Assembly (NCBI GenBank): GCA_014218235.1
Contig: CM024759.1
Location: forward strand, 73,863,079-73,927,078
DNA from: Colocasia esculenta
Taxonomy: Eukaryota; Streptophyta; Magnoliopsida; Alismatales; Araceae
Direction of reading: 5' to 3'
Length of the DNA stretch: 64,000 nt
Positions 48,727 through 58,620 of the stretch are shown piece by piece. The position numbers were made by a program, and so were the translations under genes. Positions within the stretch are counted from its first letter, which is position 1, and every line of letters starts with the position of its first letter. Below the pieces are notes generated by a model. That model saw nothing but the letters and a program-made list of their open reading frames with translations, did no database searches and was not told where the DNA came from.

Positions 48727-51604
48727 TTTGGTATTTTCTTTTTAGATGATAGTGCTTGTAAAGTTGTGTATGTTTTAATCGTTTGACTTTGTGTTGTGTT
48801 ATGAATTTCGAGGTCGAAATTTTCTTTTTAGATGATAGTAATGTAACGTCGCGTGCTTTTCGGATCCATGCGGATCATGTGCATTGTGGTTGTGGCGGCC
48901 GTTGTGAGGCCAGTGTGAGTTGGGTGTGTGGAATGCATGGTGTGATTGCGTGGCTTGAGCAGGTGAAGAGCAGGGTAGGTCCTGAATTGGAATGGGACCT
49001 GCTGCTGTTCTGTCTGAGTTGGCGGCCAAGGGGTGGTCGTTGACTGTTGGCGTCCAGGTTCATGACGTTTACATCATGAACTTGGCGGCAGCTTTGTGGA
49101 CGTTTAGTCTGGCGGTGCATGTGGGCGACAAGGGGTTGACGCCAACCTGTCAGTTCAGCAGGTTATATGTTCACCCGAGGGCAGCTCTCTCAGCTCACCC
49201 TCTCTCCCTCTTGCCCCAGCTTGCGCCCCCGAGTCTTTGAAGGTTCTAACAGGTATCGAGGAGTGGCTGGTCGATCGTGGGACGCGCGGCGTCGCCGAAT
49301 TGCGCGAGGAAACGTCGCGGCGTGGTGCAATTCGCGTGGGAGCTCGCGGAGGGCTCGGCGTAAACCGGGGATTGCGGGAGATTCTAACGCGTTCTGAGGT
49401 AGGGGACGAACCCTGGTAGCTCCCTAGAAACATTAAAACACATCATAACTACTTGAACCAGCATGATAATCCATGTTTGGATAGAGTTGCACCATATGGG
49501 ATAATGGGTGGTTTGAGTAGTTTATTGTTCGAATCATGTTTAAACGGGTTGCATTGGGTTCTGTCATGCTAGAGGGTATGCATTTGCATGTTTTCCAGTA
49601 ATTAGAACAGCTAGAAAACTCGCAGGACCGGATTAGGGTTTCTGCAGGTTTTAAGGCCGGGAACTTGGCGTCAACATCGTTTGCCGCCAAGATCTTCAGC
49701 CAGGAGGTTGACGGCCAGGACCTTGCCGTCTACTTCCTGTAAGCGGCAATCGATGTGGCCGCCTACTCCTATATGAACAGAATGGCTATTTATGGTGTTT
49801 TATCGATAATGCATGCGTGGTATCATACGAGGTGCACTAAGTGCACATGGTTCTCGTGTTTAGCATACAAGATATGCTGTTAAGTGTTTACTTCGGTGAC
49901 TGCGCGTTGTGTACGCGAGTCAGTTGGGTTCACATAGTGGACCAGTGGTTACTTGTGGTTTGCGTGAGGTTTCACGTGGTTTGTGTGTGACGTGCACGTG
50001 GTTTTGTGTACGTGACGAGTAGTACGACGCCTACCGTGGTTACCTCTCCAGTTGGGTGCCCCAGGTTCTTTGTGAGCCAGGCTGTTAGCTCGGGCCTTGT
50101 CCCGGTACTTGTGTTGTACCGTTGAGGTCTGTGTCGTCTGACCTGGACACCCTCACTCTTGTGTTAGAGTTGTACGTCCGGCTGAGGGAAAGACGACAGT
50201 GGGACAGTGACAGTTGTGGTTGTTTTTAGTCACTTGTAGCGCGCTCGTAGTTGGGGGGTAGGACCCAGTAGACGTACTGGACCCCAGCTAGTCCTTTTTC
50301 CAGTGCCTCCCTCTAGCAGCCCAGGGGGGGGGGGGGGGGGGGTGTGTGAGTGTGTGGTTTGTTTTGTGGTTTTTTTTTGTTGGTTTTTACCTTTTTAACA
50401 TTAGCTGTTTTTTTTTTTTTTAAGTTGTATGGTACTGAGCTGCCACCTAGAGGGTGGGTGAATAGGTTTTTCTGAATCTGAAATTTAGCTCGACCGCTGA
50501 ACTTAACACTTGTAAGCTTGGTTTAGTTCAGTGTGATACAGAGTGCGTGCGGAAGCACTTTAACCTCACACAAGGACCGGAGATTTACCTGGTTTGGCCC
50601 TTTTTACCATGGAAGTCCTACTACGTCCAGTCCCCAAGCAAACTCTTGGGAGGTCACTAACCAAGGGGACAGTCCCCCTTTGGACCTTCAACACCCTGGA
50701 TCCCCCACCAGGTCTTCTTCTTCTTTCCCGGGTAGATCAAGCCCACTTCTCTTACAGGTAAAGTAGCCACCTCCTGGAACAACCCCGTGCGTTTCCTGCT
50801 TACACGTACCCCTAGTGGTGACAACTGGTACACCCCCGTATAAGCTGCTAGACACAACCCCTATGTGGGTTTACACTGGTACAAACCCCAGTTATTTTCC
50901 CTGACCCACCCCTATCTGGGTTAACACTGGTACAAACCCCGTTAGGTTCTGCTAGACACCAACCCTAGCTTGGTTCACACCTGTATACAGTCCACAGCTG
51001 ACACAGATCTTTCTTAAAAGATCATCCTTAGAAGACCTTACAGATGAACACTCATGTAAAGCTCACATTCCCCACACTCTCCCCATATATACAATAAGCT
51101 CGTAGAGAACAAGAGAGAAAAGAAGGCTCGAATGCTTGAAAGCTTGGAAGCTTGAGAGCTTGAAATGCTTTGAATGCTTCTTTGGCCTCGGCTCTTTCTT
51201 CTCTTTCCTTGATGTATGGCGTGAAGTGCTTCTCCAGATGTACACTCCTTCAAAGATATCAAGAAAAGGCTCTCATTGTTCTTCAGCAATGCTCCTCTTT
51301 ATATTGAGCAGCTTAAATAGACCGTTTAGAGATCCGTTGGACTCTTCTAGTTTGCTGATCTTTTCTTCATTTTCTTAATCAGACCTGGTGGTCTTCGAGA
51401 TCTGTCAGCATAGAAGAGAGTTTTTAGCATAAAAGAGTTTTAAAAACGATGCATGGTACTGTGCTTCTGCTAACATACTGAAAATAGTAGGTCATATCTT
51501 TTGACAAGATTCTGAAATATGCATGCAGCTTTTTGTCAGAAGATATTTGACTTTTTATTTAAGCGCCAAGCATATTTGAAATATAAAGGCAATCTGTGTT
51601 TCAA

Positions 51605-51950
51605 CGAATCCATGAAGAAATCGTTATGAGCAAGACTTATGAATCGTTATGGGAACGATTTCTTAACAAATCGTTGTGAAGGCAAGTCGTTGCGCTCACT
51701 TATAGAATCGTTATGAGATCGACTTCTTTTAAGAATCATTTCGGTCACTTAAGGAATCGTTATGGGAACGACTTCTTATCAAATCAATACGCTCAAAGAA
51801 GAAATCGTTATGGCCACTTATCAAATCGTTATGGCATCGACTTCTTAGCAAATCGCTGCGCTTACAGAAGAAATCGTTATGGCATCGATTTCTTAACAAA
51901 TCGTTGCGGCGCTTGATACTTTGGCACTTTAAACGAAATCGATGTATATT
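51605..51950 (-). repeat. AACGATT / ATCGTT degenerate tandem array
   Basis: AATCGTTATG, AACGATTTCTTA and CAAATCGTTG words recur about every 18-37 bases. Read on the minus strand they match the array at 63340-64000 (CGCAACGATTTGTTAAG). Both arrays probably belong to the same retroelement family in opposite orientations. Confidence 0.6.
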
Positions 51951-52120
51951 GATTAAACATCGATTTTATCATTTTAGTGCGCCAAATATTGCATCAATGA
52001 AAGACTTAGCTTTTGCTATGAGATTGATGCGACACAGATGAAACAAAATATTCAATTTAAGTTACATCATAATTTTATTATCACCAAAATACAAGAACAA
52101 TAGAGAGTGGTTCAACAATA

Positions 52121-52650
52121 TGGTTTAGGACCAAGCCCCTTACCGTTGCACCAAAAGCTCGAGCTGGTAGTGAAGGCGGTAGCCAAATCTTAAGGCGGAA
52201 GCGCAAAGCACCACGTCAACGCTGTGGTCGGCATGAGGGGCTTCGCACAGGGTTTTACCCCTGCGGCGGGTTGGGTTGCCGGCCCCGATGTCACTATGCT
52301 GCCCCATAACAGCATAGTGGCAGCGATTCCCTAAGGGAGTCGATGGCAGTTAACCAACAAACTCCCCCCCAGCGGCACCCGGGGGAATCGAACCCGCAAC
52401 CTCGCTCTGATACCAGGTTTGGGACCAAGCCCCTTACTGTTGCACCAAAAGCTCGAGCTGGTAGTGAAGGCGGTAGCCAAATCTTAAGGCGGAAGCGCAA
52501 AGCACCACGTCAACGCTGTGGTCGGCATGAGGGGCTTCGCACAGGTTTTACCCCTGCGGCGGGTTGGGTTGCCGGCCCCGATGTCACTATGCTGCCCCAT
52601 AACAGCATAGTGGCAGCGATTCCCTAAGGAGTCGATGGCAGTTAACCAAC
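52121..52650 (-). repeat. Tandem copy pair of a tRNA-SINE-like repeat (294-bp period)
   Basis: The segment from GGACCAAGCCCCTTA to CAGTTAACCAAC occurs at about 52127-52351 and again at about 52421-52650, almost identical. Between and across them, on the minus strand, TTGGTGCAACAGTAAGG (box A-like), CTGGTATCAGAGC and GGGTTCGATTCCCCC (box B-like) form the 5' head of a tRNA-derived SINE. Differences are mainly single G or T indels. Confidence 0.6.
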
Positions 52651-53513
52651 AGGGGGGTACGGACACCATAGACGTACTGGACCCCAGCTAGTCCTTTTCC
52701 GTGCCTCACTCTAGCGAGCCCAGACCAGGGTCTCTGGAGGTGCCAGGCATGGGCCTGTGACCGTGTGGTTTGCAGTTGTGGTGTTTAGTTGGTCTCCACA
52801 TTTGTTTGACCTTTTTACGTGGAGCGGCAGCTGGACCTTTCGTCCGTGGCTGCGAGACTGAGAGGTGGACCTGTGTTAGTTGTCCGAGTCAGTTTCTGGT
52901 GTCGCGAACCAGTTACGTGGCTCGTGTTGGCTGTCTCTACTTTGGCTTGTACACCTGTTTGGGTTTACCGTTTAGTTACTACAGTTGTTTCTCGTAGTCG
53001 ACAGACGGTGAGTACTTTTACAGCTTTACTTACCTGCTTAGCTGTTTTATATGTTGTTGGTACTGTTTACTGTTTTGTACCTGTGGTTTGTGTTCGGCTT
53101 TGGGGGAGTTCCCTACTGAGCCAGTGACTAGAGAGGCTCACCCCCTACCCCCACAGGTGAGGGAGGAGGACGTTTCCCGTCCGACGTCCAGTTCTGGGCC
53201 GCGTCGTAGCGGAGCATGGTCAGTACCTCCAGCGGAGTAGTACTTCAGCAGTGTAGCCTTGTAGCTTTGTAGTTTTTAGTTTTTACTTTCTTGTTGTACC
53301 TCGGGGTATGCCCCAGACTTTTGTACACCTTACAGTTTTATGGAATATGGCTATGTAAATTGTGAAAAATTATATATGAAATGTGGTGTGTTCCTTTATG
53401 TTTACACGACTGTGGTTTGGTTTCCCTTGCGAGGCTACGGCCCGTTCGCGGGAGGCGGACTCGGATCAAGTGCGTTATTGGTTTACTGGGCTTGGCCGAG
53501 GCGTTCCGCCACA

Positions 53514-54961
53514 GGTATGGACCCAAACGTACTGGTCCCCAGCTAGTCCTGTGTTTTCTCGTCCTCACTTTAGGGAGCTCGGGCCGGAGTCCCTAAGGTG
53601 CCAGACAGGCCTGCAATGCGTGGGTCTGCATTGTGGTGTGGTTGGTCTTTCCCTTTTCTTTGGTTGTGGTTGTGGAGCTGCAGTTGGATCTTTCGTCCGT
53701 GACTGCGAGACTGAGAGTGGTTCTTGTGTTGTGTTGTCTGGGTTTGATACTGGCGTCATGAACTATATTCTGTTCTCGTGTGGTGGCATCGTTCCTTTCC
53801 GACTCGTGCTTTGCCACTAGTGGTGGCTTGTGTGTGGTGACAGGTTGGTTGAGGTTTTACCCGTTGTGGTGTGCCCTGGTGGTAGTACAATTTTGGTTGT
53901 GGTTCCGTTGTGGTACCTCGTGGTAGTAGGTTTTTTTTTTTGAATTAAAGGTCTTCAGGATTAAAACTAGGAGAGTGCACCCTCCCTTAGAGAAGGAGAA
54001 TGTTCTCACTCCACCGCGTACGCCTGGGCCGAAATCATATATATAAGATAGAGTGGTACAATAAAACAACCCGGTCCAACTAATAGGACCTGTACCCTTT
54101 TGAGTAGTTTGTGTTGCGATACTTTCGTGTACCATCCCCTTCAGTGTTGAGGTGGACTTGTGTTTCTGTGGAGTCTGTGGAGTGACATTCCATGTGTTGT
54201 GTTTTACTCGCTTTCAGTTAAGCTTCCAATTATGTTTGGTGTGAGGTGTTGGTGTGAGATGGACTTGGCTACTGACGCCAGTCCTGTTACCCTTCCGTGG
54301 GTAGGTTACATGTGAAGCTTGTAGCTTAGGTGACCATTGTTATAATGATTTGCCTGTGAGGCTTGAGGCCTAGGCATTGCAGTTGTTGAGCGGACTAGTG
54401 ATGCTATGCTATCCTGTTGTCCCACTTCCTTTCCAGGATTTGTATTAGCTGATGTAATTATGTTTAGTTGTTGTTAATTATGCTTTGTTGTGAGCATGAT
54501 ATGGTTTGACTATTAGTGTAGCTAGTGACACCCTCTGGGGTTAAGGTTCTTCAGTTAGGTGTGTTGTTTTTGGGTGGTCTCTACTGAGCCTATGACTTGT
54601 TGAGGCTCACTCCCCTACAGTTCTTTTCAAGGCTTGCCGTTTGTGTGGGTTGTGGAGGTGTTGTGGCAGACTTGTACAACTAACAGTAGAGTTAGTCGTG
54701 TTGTGTGAGCTTGTGCTCCCTCGGGGTATGCCTCAGGTAGTTGTACTTTTAATTGGACATGTAATAATGTATTAGGACAGTTGTAAATTGATATATACAG
54801 GTAGAGCACATGTACTTTCTTGTGTCTTATACTGTTGTGATTGTTTTTTATATTCTTATTGGACACATGTACGAGTTATCCCTTGCGAGACTTCGGTCCA
54901 TTCGTGGGAGGCGGATCTAGATATGGAGCTTTATTGGACATAAATATCCAGGGCCGTCACA
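53514..54961 (+). mobile_element. 3' part of the plus-strand LTR (family 2)
   Basis: It continues the LTR broken at 41716: the relative at 43135 shows the same order across the junction (CGCGCTCGTxGTTG.., then GGACxCxAxxCGTACTGG). It ends GGGCCGTCACA at 54961. It carries an extra A-tailed insert at 53931-54088. Confidence 0.75.
53931..54088 (-). mobile_element. Small retroposon insert with poly(A) tail
   Basis: About 158 bp are absent from the homologous LTR copies at 39750 and 5460. On the minus strand it ends in a run of about 11 A. TAGG flanks both sides. This fits a short retroposed sequence (SINE or truncated LINE end). Confidence 0.55.
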
Positions 54962-55126
54962 TATAATATAATAATTATTATAATTATATTAAAAATCAAT
55001 TTATTTAGTTTACACGGTTCATTTCGGTTTTCACAAATTGTGAAACCGAACCGAACCGAATCGAATTTGGATCCAAACCAAACCGAACCGGCCAATTTGG
55101 TTTGATCCGAAATTTGAACACCCCTA

Positions 55127-56947
55127 ATGAACCTAGCCATCTCAAGCACCCGCAAGGTCAACACCATGCACCTCGATCCCCCATCCTTCTCTTTGCTATC
55201 CGCTAGTGCCATGGTGCAAGGCTTCTCTATCCCCGCCGGTCATCGCCACCTGAAGTCTATTCTATACACACCTCGAACCCAGGCTACTCGGTGATCCATA
55301 AATAGGCTTCCGCGGCGCCAAACTTCCAACCACTCTTTGGGCCACTTCGGCACCTGGTCACTATGCCCTTGACTGGTCATCACATAGGGAATGACCTTGG
55401 TAGCAAGCCCCATCCTCACTACCAGGAGGTCAGGTCTTCGGGCACGCATGGTGTAGGGGCCGATCGAGGCAGTTTCTGAAGTGCGTTGTCGGGATCGACG
55501 GTCGAAAGCGGCTTCAACAGTTCACCTCATACTTACCCAGGCTGATTTGATAGGGTGGGTACCCCTTGGTAATTAGGACCCCTTATCCAGGGGTAAACTC
55601 CTCCCCATACTTTGGGGAGGAGGGCGAGGCTACCCAAGATCTAGTACCCTGGGTAACCCAAATTACCCCTGGTAGGGGGTAGGGTGGGTAAATTTTTTTT
55701 TTTGATTTTTTTTAAATTATCATTAAATTTAAAATAATATTTTATTATATATCTCTTAAGACAATCCCAGACACAAGGTTAATTTCTGGATAGTTTAACC
55801 AGGAGTCCTGATCCAAATGGTCATCTAGAATGAACACTTAATCTAGTTTTGGGGGTGGGAGTACTTTTCCACCAACAATCATGAACCACTAGAATCTAAG
55901 GATCCGTGTGGCCCCTTTAAAGCCAGTCATGACTTGATATAGCAATATAGCCATCTTTTTTTGGATCAAACTTAGTGTAGACATCTGGCCCTATCAGTAG
56001 CTATCCTAGTTAATTAATGCTTTGATTAGTTGGGATACGTATAATATTCAGCTGTATCACTTAGACCTACTGCACACTTGGACAGCTCCCACAGCCATGA
56101 TAGAAACACTTCACTAGTGGACCCACTTGGAAGTTCTAGCACTTGGAATTTGCACGGTACTGCACTCCTTGTTTGGTGGCATCCCCATAAGGATACGGGG
56201 AAAGGGGAGAGGGTTTGCGGCTTGGAGACCCCACACACTAACGTAATCACTTTAATGAGTGGAGGATTATTGATTCGTACTTTGTGTTTGAGACAGATAG
56301 AGAATTGTTCTCACTTGGTGACACTACCGTCCATTATGATCAGACTTCTCTTGCGTACGGCAAGGAAACTCTAGAAGAAGTTTTATATATATCAGCATAA
56401 CTTGATATATATATATAGATATATGGTGGATGCTAAATGTGGAGATCGATTTAGATCACTAAAATGGATATATTACTGACTTGATTGTGAAAGATTTCTC
56501 ATCAAGAAAGCTCCATGAAGCCTAGGTAGGTTAACTGCATGATCTTGCCGATTCCGGTGAAGGAAAAATTTCTAGACTACTTTTATCAGATCCTTTTGTT
56601 CTGCCATTCTCAAGATCCTCCTAACGTTGGTGAAGCGAGCTAGAGCTGATCATTACAAGGTCACATCTGCCTTAACAGCATCCCTGTCCTCCACTGCCGG
56701 CCCATCACCCTTTAATGGTCCAAGTAGTGTCGCCCCAGCTGAGCTCCTTTGTTGTTGTCTAGATAGTAGCTACTACTGCCTCGTTCCCACCCCGTGTGTG
56801 TACATATACTTCTTAGTTCTTCCTCTCGAAGGTTCCTCAGTTCTTAATTACCTGTATTGGACGTGGCCTGTTCCTTTTTATATTGATCCACAGACCATTT
56901 AATCAGAGGGCTCTCTCAGTGCTCCCAATTCTTATACTCGTGTAGAC
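55127..56947. other. Intergenic region upstream of the GDSL gene
   Basis: 55127-55450 continues the sequence left of the hAT element and may be an old gene or transposon fragment with no recognised domain. 55540-55690 repeats GGGTA / TACCC words. 55700-56640 is AT-rich. A TATA-like TTTTTATATTG at about 56875 lies some 70 bases before the GDSL start codon and could be its core promoter. Confidence 0.35.
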
Positions 56948-57643
56948 ATGGCTTCTTCTCTATTCCCTGCCGTGCACTGTTTCTCCTACAGCACTGTTTC
57001 CTGCTGTTTCTTCTTTCTCTTGTTCTTTTACTTCCCTTCGGTTTCTCATGGTCAGAATACGGTCCCGGCCATGTACATGTTCGGGGACTCGCTAGTAGAC
57101 GCGGGCAACAACAACCACATCCCGCTCTCCCTCATCAAGGCCGACTTCCCCCACAACGGCGTCGACTACCCCGGCCGCAAGGCCACCGGCCGCTTCAGCA
57201 ACGGCAAGAACGCCGCCGACTTCCTTGGTAGTACTGTCTTCTTCTAGGCCTTTGAATTCTTCTCTGCATATTACTGGCGTGCTCGCACATGAAGTCCTCG
57301 GTCGATAACGAGACATGGCAATATTATAATCTCTACTTCATGTTGTCGGCCGGCCATGCATGCTTAGAAATTTACGACGCGGCAAGTCCTTATAATCCTG
57401 GAGATCGTTTTGTCGTTGCCCTTTTATAGTGTACAATCTTTTATTTTAAGGTCTGGTTTTCCTAAGAATTGCTTTCTTGTGCGCGCGGCAGCCGAGAAGC
57501 TGGGTCTGCAGTCTCCACCACCATATTTGTCACTGCCGTCCAGCTCCAATGCGACTGATACGTTTCTTAGGGGCGTAAACTTCGCTTCCGGGGGTGCTGG
57601 AATTTTGAATACCACACACAAGGTGGGTGGGTGTGTGTGTACA

Positions 57644-57677
<34 letters not shown>

Positions 57678-58620
57678 CATATCAGCTTGACACTTCGTTT
57701 CTGGGTTAAATTGCGCAGGGTCAATGCCTCACGCTTGATAGGCAGATCGAGTTGTTCTCCAGCGTGTACGGGGGTTTGGCACAGCAGCTGGGCGGCGTAG
57801 AAACACAAAAGCACCTCTCGCAATCGATTATCGGCATAGTGATTGGGAGCAATGACTTGTTTGGCTACTTCAAATCAGATTCTGATAGTCGAGCCACTCC
57901 CCAGCAATTTATAGATTCACTGGTCTTCACACTTACCGCCCAATTGAAGGTAAACCCAAGTTCCCTAAGAACAATTCATGGCTCCTGAACAATAGAACAG
58001 TCATCTAAGCGTGTTCAATCACTTGTAAACGACTGACTGCTACGTTGTACTCTCAACAGAGGCTCTACAACCTGGGGGCTAGGAAGATTTTCTTTGTGGA
58101 ACGGGCCCCATCGGATGCTGCCCCTCACAGAGGATACAGAACAAGACTGGCGACTGTCATGTGGAATCTAACTACGGGTCGATCTTATATAACCAAGGTG
58201 TGAGTTCTCTCTTGCGGGTCATGAAATCAGAGCTTGGTGATATGAGCTATTCCTTTTTCAATGCTTACAGTGCATTGATGGAATACATTCAAAATCCTTC
58301 TAAGTATGGTATGTAATCTTTTCCTCCACAATTTAACGAGATAATGTGTTATCTAGGGCCCTAGTTTAATCTCGTTTAACGTACGTGTTCATTTGACAGA
58401 GTTTACGGAGGTGAAGGCTGCCTGCTGTGGCCTGGGTAATCTGAATGCGAAGGTTGCTTGCCTGCCCATCTCAAGCTACTGCTCCAACAGGCGAGACTAT
58501 GTCTTTTGGGATTTCTACCATCCAACAGCGGCAACTTCTCGCATGCTAACAAACATCATTTTTGACGGCTCACACCCGTACGTGTACCCTGTTAATGTTC
58601 GGCAACTAGCTGACGTGTAG
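56948..58620 (+). CDS. GDSL esterase/lipase, five exons, one-base frameshift in exon 4
   Basis: Exons: 56948-57227, 57492-57622, 57719-57949, 58060-58308, 58400-58620, all with GT..AG introns. Allowing for one missing base the product is about 370 residues, normal for the plant GDSL family. A hydrophobic signal peptide spans residues 1-35. Block [11 protein letters not shown] (catalytic Ser near 48), [22 protein letters not shown], block [12 protein letters not shown] and block V DFYHP (catalytic Asp and His) are all present. The enzyme would be secreted and hydrolyse ester bonds of lipid, cutin or acyl-sugar substrates; the substrate is unknown. In exon 4, near 58098, one G seems to be missing where the family has a glycine-rich GPIGCCP-type stretch, and the rest of the exon reads on in the +1 register. 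This is either a real null allele or a sequencing indel. Intron 2 has a (GT)n(GA)n microsatellite. Confidence 0.88.

Larger units (their letters stand above)
50324..52651. mobile_element. Foreign segment inside the 3' LTR (part of another element, or a misjoin)
   Basis: It starts with 19 G, then G/T-rich low-complexity sequence to about 50422, then CCACCTAGAGGGTGGGTGAATAGG, a word widespread in plant LTR-type repeats. Positions 50540-51000 contain repeated CCCC..GGTTxACACTGGTACA stretches. 51600-51950 is an ATCGTT array and 52121-52650 a tandem SINE-like repeat. No clean target duplication exists; instead about 75 bp of LTR is duplicated at both borders. Confidence 0.55.
41717..53513 (+). mobile_element. 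Ty3-gypsy (Metaviridae) chromovirus element, Tekay/Del type
   Basis: It has two LTRs (41717-44007 and 48842-53513), a primer site complementary to initiator Met-tRNA at 44010, and the order gag, zinc knuckle, protease, reverse transcriptase, RNase H, integrase, chromodomain. This order and the C-terminal chromodomain place it among chromoviruses; the very long LTRs fit the Tekay/Del group. It sits inside the family 2 LTR. Flanks GGGCT and GGTAT match at only three of five bases. The coding region is broken by many small indels. Confidence 0.9.
48842..53513 (+). mobile_element. 3' LTR of the Tekay-type element, interrupted
   Basis: It is nearly identical to the 5' LTR from 48842 to about 50323 and from about 52652 to 53513. 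Differences are mostly one-base indels in homopolymers. A foreign segment lies between. The LTR segment next to the break (TACGGACACC through CTAGCGAGCCCAG) occurs on both sides. Confidence 0.85.
38763..54961. mobile_element. Composite retroelement insertion with inverted LTR ends, TSD TATAA
   Basis: The block starts TGTGACGGCCCT and ends GGGCCGTCACA. Both termini are the 3' end of the same LTR family in opposite orientation. A perfect TATAA lies at 38758-38762 and 54962-54966. The outer 1.1 kb at each end are inverted repeats I judge roughly 85-90% identical by eye. Inside lie a 345-bp stretch, one full-length plus-strand LTR and the Ty3-gypsy element inserted in it. Confidence 0.7.
38502..55126. 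mobile_element. hAT-type MITE, split by a 16.2-kb nested insertion
   Basis: The left end TAGGGGTGTTCAA is at 38502 and the right end TTGAACACCCCTA finishes at 55126 (subterminal AACCGAACCGAA words on both sides). The flanking 8 bases are GTGAACCT (38494-38501) and ATGAACCT (55127-55134), 7 of 8 identical. Removing the insertion (38763-54961) leaves about 420 bp, a normal MITE size. It has no coding sequence of its own. Confidence 0.82.

Noticed and set aside
52362..52460. Possible functional tRNA gene on the minus strand
   Set aside because: Box A and box B words are present but the acceptor stem does not pair and a SINE body follows, so it is a SINE head.
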